Of a stretch of 64,000 nucleotides of DNA, positions 61,133 to 64,000 are shown in pieces. The notes beneath the pieces are model-generated. The model saw nothing but the letters and a program-made list of their open reading frames with translations, was not told the origin of the DNA and made no database searches. The position numbers and the translations under genes were made by a program. The first letter of the stretch is position 1, and each line of letters starts with the position of its first letter. Origin of the DNA: Truepera sp. bin119 (GTDB lineage: Bacteria; Deinococcota; Deinococci; Deinococcales; Trueperaceae); the NCBI GenBank assembly GCA_002239005.1, contig MPNL01000010.1:21549-85548 (forward strand), given 5' to 3'.

Positions 61133-62869
61133 ATGAACGTCGAGCTGCGGGAGGTAACGAAGGAGCTTGTGGCCAGAGAAAAGCTGCTCATCGGCGACCT
61201 CCGTGGCCTCCTCAGTCGACTCGACGCTTCCGAGTCGGACCTCATCGACCTCAAGACCGCCCTTCGCGACCTCGAGGGCATCTTCATGCTGGTCGTCATC
61301 GGCGAATACAACGCGGGAAAGTCGAGCCTACTGAACGCCCTCGTAGGTGAGAAGGTCATGCCCGAAGGTGTAACCCCCACGACCGATCGGGTGGTCATCG
61401 TGAACTATGGCGAGACCGAGCGCGAGTCCGAAGACTCCGCCACCCTGCTCCGCCGAAGCTATCCCGCCGACATCCTGCGCAACCTCGCCCTAGTCGACAC
61501 CCCGGGCACCAACGCGGTCATCACCAGGCATCAGGAGTTGACTGAGCGCTTCATCCCTCGTGCCGACCTCGTGCTGTTTGTCACTAGCGCGGACCGCCCT
61601 TTCACAGAGAGTGAAAGGGCGGTCCTCGAACTTATCGGTTCCTGGGGCAAGAAGATCACCCTGGTGGTGAACAAGCTCGATATCCTAGAGGGGCCCGAGC
61701 AGCGCCAACAGGTGCTCGACTTCGTCTGCGACCACGGGCGCAAGACGCTGGGGGTAACCCCCCAAGTTTTCGGGGTGGAGGCGAAGAGAGCCTTCCGGGC
61801 GCGCGCTGCCGGGAACGAGGCGGAACTAAAAGGGACCGGACTCCCTGAGATCGAGAGCTATATCGAGACCAACCTAGCCCCGGACGAGCGTTTCCGCCTG
61901 AAACTGCTTAGCCCCTTAGGTGTCGCGCGGCACCTCACAGAGCACTATCAGGGGGTGCTGGCGCGCAGACTCGGGCTCCTTGCCGACGATCGGTCCACGC
62001 TCGACGAGATCGAGCGCCAGCGCGACCAGTTCACACGGGACATGCGCCGCGAGTTTCAGGCCTACCTGGCCCGCACGAAGACGATCCTGCTCGAAGTAGA
62101 GCGCCGGGGAGATATCTACTTCAACGACACCGTTCGCCTGCGCAACCTTTTCAGCCTGATGAATAGCGAGCGGATCAAGGAGCAATTCCAGGCCCGGGTC
62201 ATCCGCGACGCCGACAAAGACATAGAGATCGCTGTCGGAGAGACTGTGGATTGGTTCCTGAGCCGCAACCTTCAACTCTGGGAAGATGTAATGGGCTTCA
62301 TCAACGAGCGGCGACAGGCTGGCGAGGAGCGGGTCATCGGCGAGGTGGGGGGCAGGTTCCAATATGACCGCCAAGCGCTGATCCGTGCGTTGCGGGAGAG
62401 GACTCAGGAGGTCTTAGATAGCTACGACGAACGTGAGGAGGCGGAAAGGCTCGCCGACCAACTGCAGAACTCGGTGGTCCAGACAGGTCTCCTGCAAGTG
62501 GGAGGGATCGGCCTCGGAGCGGCGGTGCTAGCGTTCATCTCTAGCGCCGCCCTGGACATCACCGGGGTCGTGACCGGCCTGACCCTCGCGGGGATCGGGC
62601 TGCTGGTAATCCCGCGCCGCAGGGCCCAGGCAAAACGCGAACTCCACAAGAGAATGCAGGAGTTACGAGACGGCCTCGACCTAGGTCTCAGTAAGCAACT
62701 CGACGCCGAAATGCTCCGCTCGAGCGAGAAGCTCTCCGGTGCGATCGCTCCCTATACCCGCTTCGTACGTAGCGAACTCGAGCGCCTCGAGAGCCACCAA
62801 GCCGAACTCGACGCTCTTGCAGCCGAGTCGGAAGAGTTGCAGCGGACAATCGAGTCGGCTGAGTTGTAG
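61133..62869 (+). CDS. Bacterial dynamin-like GTPase
   Basis: 578 residues. GTPase domain with G1 GEYNAGKSS (57-65), G2 Thr in PTTDR (82-86), G3 DTPG (122-125) and G4 NKLD (180-183). A long helical middle (about 270-445) follows, then a paired hydrophobic hairpin (about 463-495, GIGLGAAVLAFISSAALDITGVVTGLTLAGIGLLV) as membrane paddle, and a helical C-terminus (RSELERLESHQAELDAL). Such proteins bend or fuse membranes and protect them under stress. It is a single gene here, whereas many bacteria have tandem pairs. Likely leaderless. Confidence 0.9.
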   Translation: MNVELREVTKELVAREKLLIGDLRGLLSRLDASESDLIDLKTALRDLEGIFMLVVIGEYNAGKSSLLNALVGEKVMPEGVTPTTDRVVIVNYGETERESEDSATLLRRSYPADILRNLALVDTPGTNAVITRHQELTERFIPRADLVLFVTSADRPFTESERAVLELIGSWGKKITLVVNKLDILEGPEQRQQVLDFVCDHGRKTLGVTPQVFGVEAKRAFRARAAGNEAELKGTGLPEIESYIETNLAPDERFRLKLLSPLGVARHLTEHYQGVLARRLGLLADDRSTLDEIERQRDQFTRDMRREFQAYLARTKTILLEVERRGDIYFNDTVRLRNLFSLMNSERIKEQFQARVIRDADKDIEIAVGETVDWFLSRNLQLWEDVMGFINERRQAGEERVIGEVGGRFQYDRQALIRALRERTQEVLDSYDEREEAERLADQLQNSVVQTGLLQVGGIGLGAAVLAFISSAALDITGVVTGLTLAGIGLLVIPRRRAQAKRELHKRMQELRDGLDLGLSKQLDAEMLRSSEKLSGAIAPYTRFVRSELERLESHQAELDALAAESEELQRTIESAEL

Positions 62870-63395
62870 CACCAAGCCCGATCACCCCCTGCGCACGAGA
62901 TCGACCCCACCTGCAGCTACGCCACGATCAGGATGATTACCGAGAGCCGACCCTGTGCACCTCCACCGGACTCCGTCCTAGCGAGGGCAACCCTGGGCTC
63001 CGAGAAAGGTGGAGGCGTTCTTCGCGGCGTACACGAAAAGGTCGATTCAAGGGCGAGCGGAGTGCTATCGGTTCACCAGAGAGCGATCAGGGGCGAACAT
63101 CTATATCACCAGCGGCCGGGGTCACTAGTCGGGGATCTAAGCGGAGCACCAAAGCTAGATTCTCCACGCTGACGCACATAAAGCTGCTGTAGCGGGGGGC
63201 GCCTGCCACCCCTAATCCCGAGCCCGAGAGTGGCAACACCTCGAACTCGTCCACTACCTCGTAGCGGGTAGCCATCATGACCAGCTTGGGCTGAGGGGAC
63301 AGCCGACGAGCGTAACGTCTAAGAAACCATCTCAAAACCCAATTACGTCGTTTGCCACTTGATCTGCAGGCAAAGAAAGGGGGATGGTTGTTTCT
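62870..63395. other. Gene-poor stretch before the right-hand transposase
   Basis: 526 bp. On the minus strand a frame ending at 63087 reads like protein for about 65 residues (MMATRYEVVDEFEVLPL…, PRYSSFMCVSVENLALVLRLDP) but has no recognisable family, and upstream it runs into the transposase region, as if cut by the insertion. A plus-strand piece near 63010-63120 (VEAFFAAYTKRSIQGRAE…) is also protein-like but short. Confidence 0.4.
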
Positions 63396-63491
63396 ATGAC
63401 CACCCATCCCCGTTACCAGTATAAGCTAGAAGATCTGTTCCAGACGGACAAGACCCGTAGCTCCAACGAAGCCGTCCTTGTCCGCCTTTGT

Positions 63492-63531
63492 GGCTTCGTT
63501 GGGCCCGTAGACCCGTAGAGTTCGTTTTTGG
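63492..63531 (+). repeat. 40-bp repeat, copy 1
   Basis: Matches 63822-63861 at 38 of 40 bases (begins GGCTTCGTTGGGCCCGTAG, ends GTTTTTGG). An inverted partner of its start (CCAACGAAGCC) lies at about 63462-63472. Confidence 0.85.
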
Positions 63532-63608
63532 CTGTTTTCGCTTCGGGTCACAGTATTCGTCTACCTAGACGACTGGCTCAAACCCTATCAGAAGCTACTC
63601 CCAAGGCT

Positions 63609-63626
63609 GGGGTCCCCCGCTGGGGG
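63609..63626 (+). repeat. GC-rich inverted motif, copy 1
   Basis: GGGGTCCCCC, three bases, GGGGG, then TAC; a close copy lies at 63794-63812. Located in the second interruption of the transposase gene. Confidence 0.6.
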
Positions 63627-63793
63627 TACGGACTCACAAGCGGACTCGTTGGGTCCGGGTCAGCAACCTGCCCAGAAGGCGAGCTACAGCGAACTCTTAA
63701 CCATTGCAATCGTAGGTGAGATCCTCACTCAACCCCATGAGAGTACCTGGTACTGGATCGTCAACCAACTCTTCAGAGAACTGTAAGGACGGC

Positions 63794-63812
63794 GGGGTCC
63801 CCCCTTGGGGGG
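63794..63812 (+). repeat. GC-rich inverted motif, copy 2
   Basis: GGGGTCCCCCC, TT, GGGGGG, then TAC, directly 5' of the second 40-bp repeat, so the two motifs are parts of one inserted unit. Confidence 0.6.
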
Positions 63813-63821
63813 TACAAGATC

Positions 63822-63861
63822 GGCTTCGTTGGGCCCGTAGACCCGTAGAGTCTGTTTTTGG
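63822..63861 (+). repeat. 40-bp repeat, copy 2
   Basis: Second copy of 63492-63531; only TC versus CT differs in the middle. It lies in the third interruption of the transposase gene. Confidence 0.85.
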
Positions 63862-64000
63862 AGGTTCTTGCTCCGGGTCCCCAAGCTGCCCCACTACAGC
63901 CGCTATCACCGGATCTTGCGGAATGCCGAGAGGCTAGTGGCCAAGCTCGCTCTATCGGTGCTGGGGGATGACCGGATCCATCTGATCGACAGCAAACCAC

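Larger units (their letters stand above)
63396..64000 (+). pseudogene. DDE transposase (IS982/IS4-like) start, interrupted by repeated inserts, runs off the window
   Basis: The pieces in order read MTTHPRYQYKLEDLFQ (63396-63443); VFVYLDDWLKPYQKLLPRL (from 63553); KASYSELLTIAIVGEIL…STWYWIVNQLFREL (to 63783, followed by TAA); and KLPHYSRYHRILRNAERLVAKLA…RIHLIDSKP (from 63883 to the edge), where the Asp in LIDSKP would be the first catalytic acid. The pieces are split by about 106, 60 and 99 bp of sequence that share repeats and contain stops. The gene is inactive. Family naming is from memory of similar Deinococcus elements. Confidence 0.65.

Noticed and set aside
1..64000. CRISPR arrays, tRNA and rRNA genes
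   Set aside because: No regularly spaced repeats were seen, and no T-loop-type motif with a plausible cloverleaf was noticed on either strand; a systematic scan was not possible.

Overview
The window looks like a GC-rich chromosome segment from a member of the Deinococcota (Deinococcus-Thermus), probably a deep, uncultivated and Truepera-like lineage. The evidence is a short IF2 of 602 residues, a single-chain SecDF of 730 residues that reads like the Thermus/Deinococcus protein, a rimP-nusA-ylxR-infB-secDF order, and several genes whose start codon lies only 6-8 nt after a TANNNT -10 box, the leaderless arrangement typical of Deinococcus. The assignment comes from remembered protein families, not from a database search.

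Layout. 0-7 kb holds small metabolic units: a class IV aminotransferase coupled to a sulfotransferase, a flavin reductase, a DegT-type aminotransferase divergent from an amidohydrolase, and an MFS carrier. 7-13.7 kb reads leftwards: pheS, pheT, a frameshifted membrane-protein gene, glmS and a c-di-AMP receptor. pheS has a clear promoter and a terminator-like hairpin directly before its ribosome binding site. At 13.77-15.09 kb sits a complete but inactivated IS1595-type insertion sequence with recognisable ends, target duplication and an HNH nuclease passenger. A class V aminotransferase follows, then the transcription/translation cluster rimP-nusA-ylxR-infB and secDF (16.9-23.3 kb), again with a promoter and a leader terminator.

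23.6-44 kb is catabolic: xylulokinase, a hydantoinase-B-like protein, a gutted enolase-superfamily gene, a peptide-type ABC importer (binding protein and two permeases, no ATPase) with an M55 D-aminopeptidase, a ThuA-like protein with an aldo/keto reductase, galT-galK, a sarcosine/N-methyltryptophan-type oxidase, an MFS carrier, an acyl-CoA carboxylase beta chain, an FtsB-like protein with a coupled unknown, and a GH4 alpha-galactosidase. 44-47 kb has RNase HI, an M20 peptidase, an orphan LuxR-type response regulator and a dsRNA-binding protein. 47.8-59.5 kb is dominated by monovalent cation/proton antiport: two large single-chain antiporters and a complete mrpABCDEFG operon, with a Crp/Fnr regulator downstream of mrpG. 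The right end has a DsbA-like protein, a YbaK-type editing protein, a dynamin-like GTPase, and the broken start of a second transposase that runs off the window.

Two general traits stand out. There are many decayed genes (at least seven, most with one-base indels or internal deletions) and many gene-free gaps of 300-800 bp. This fits a host-associated or recently relaxed genome, although some one-base shifts lie in short homopolymers and could be assembly errors. Control also seems to act often near the start codon: leaderless -10 boxes, and leader hairpins before pheS and rimP.
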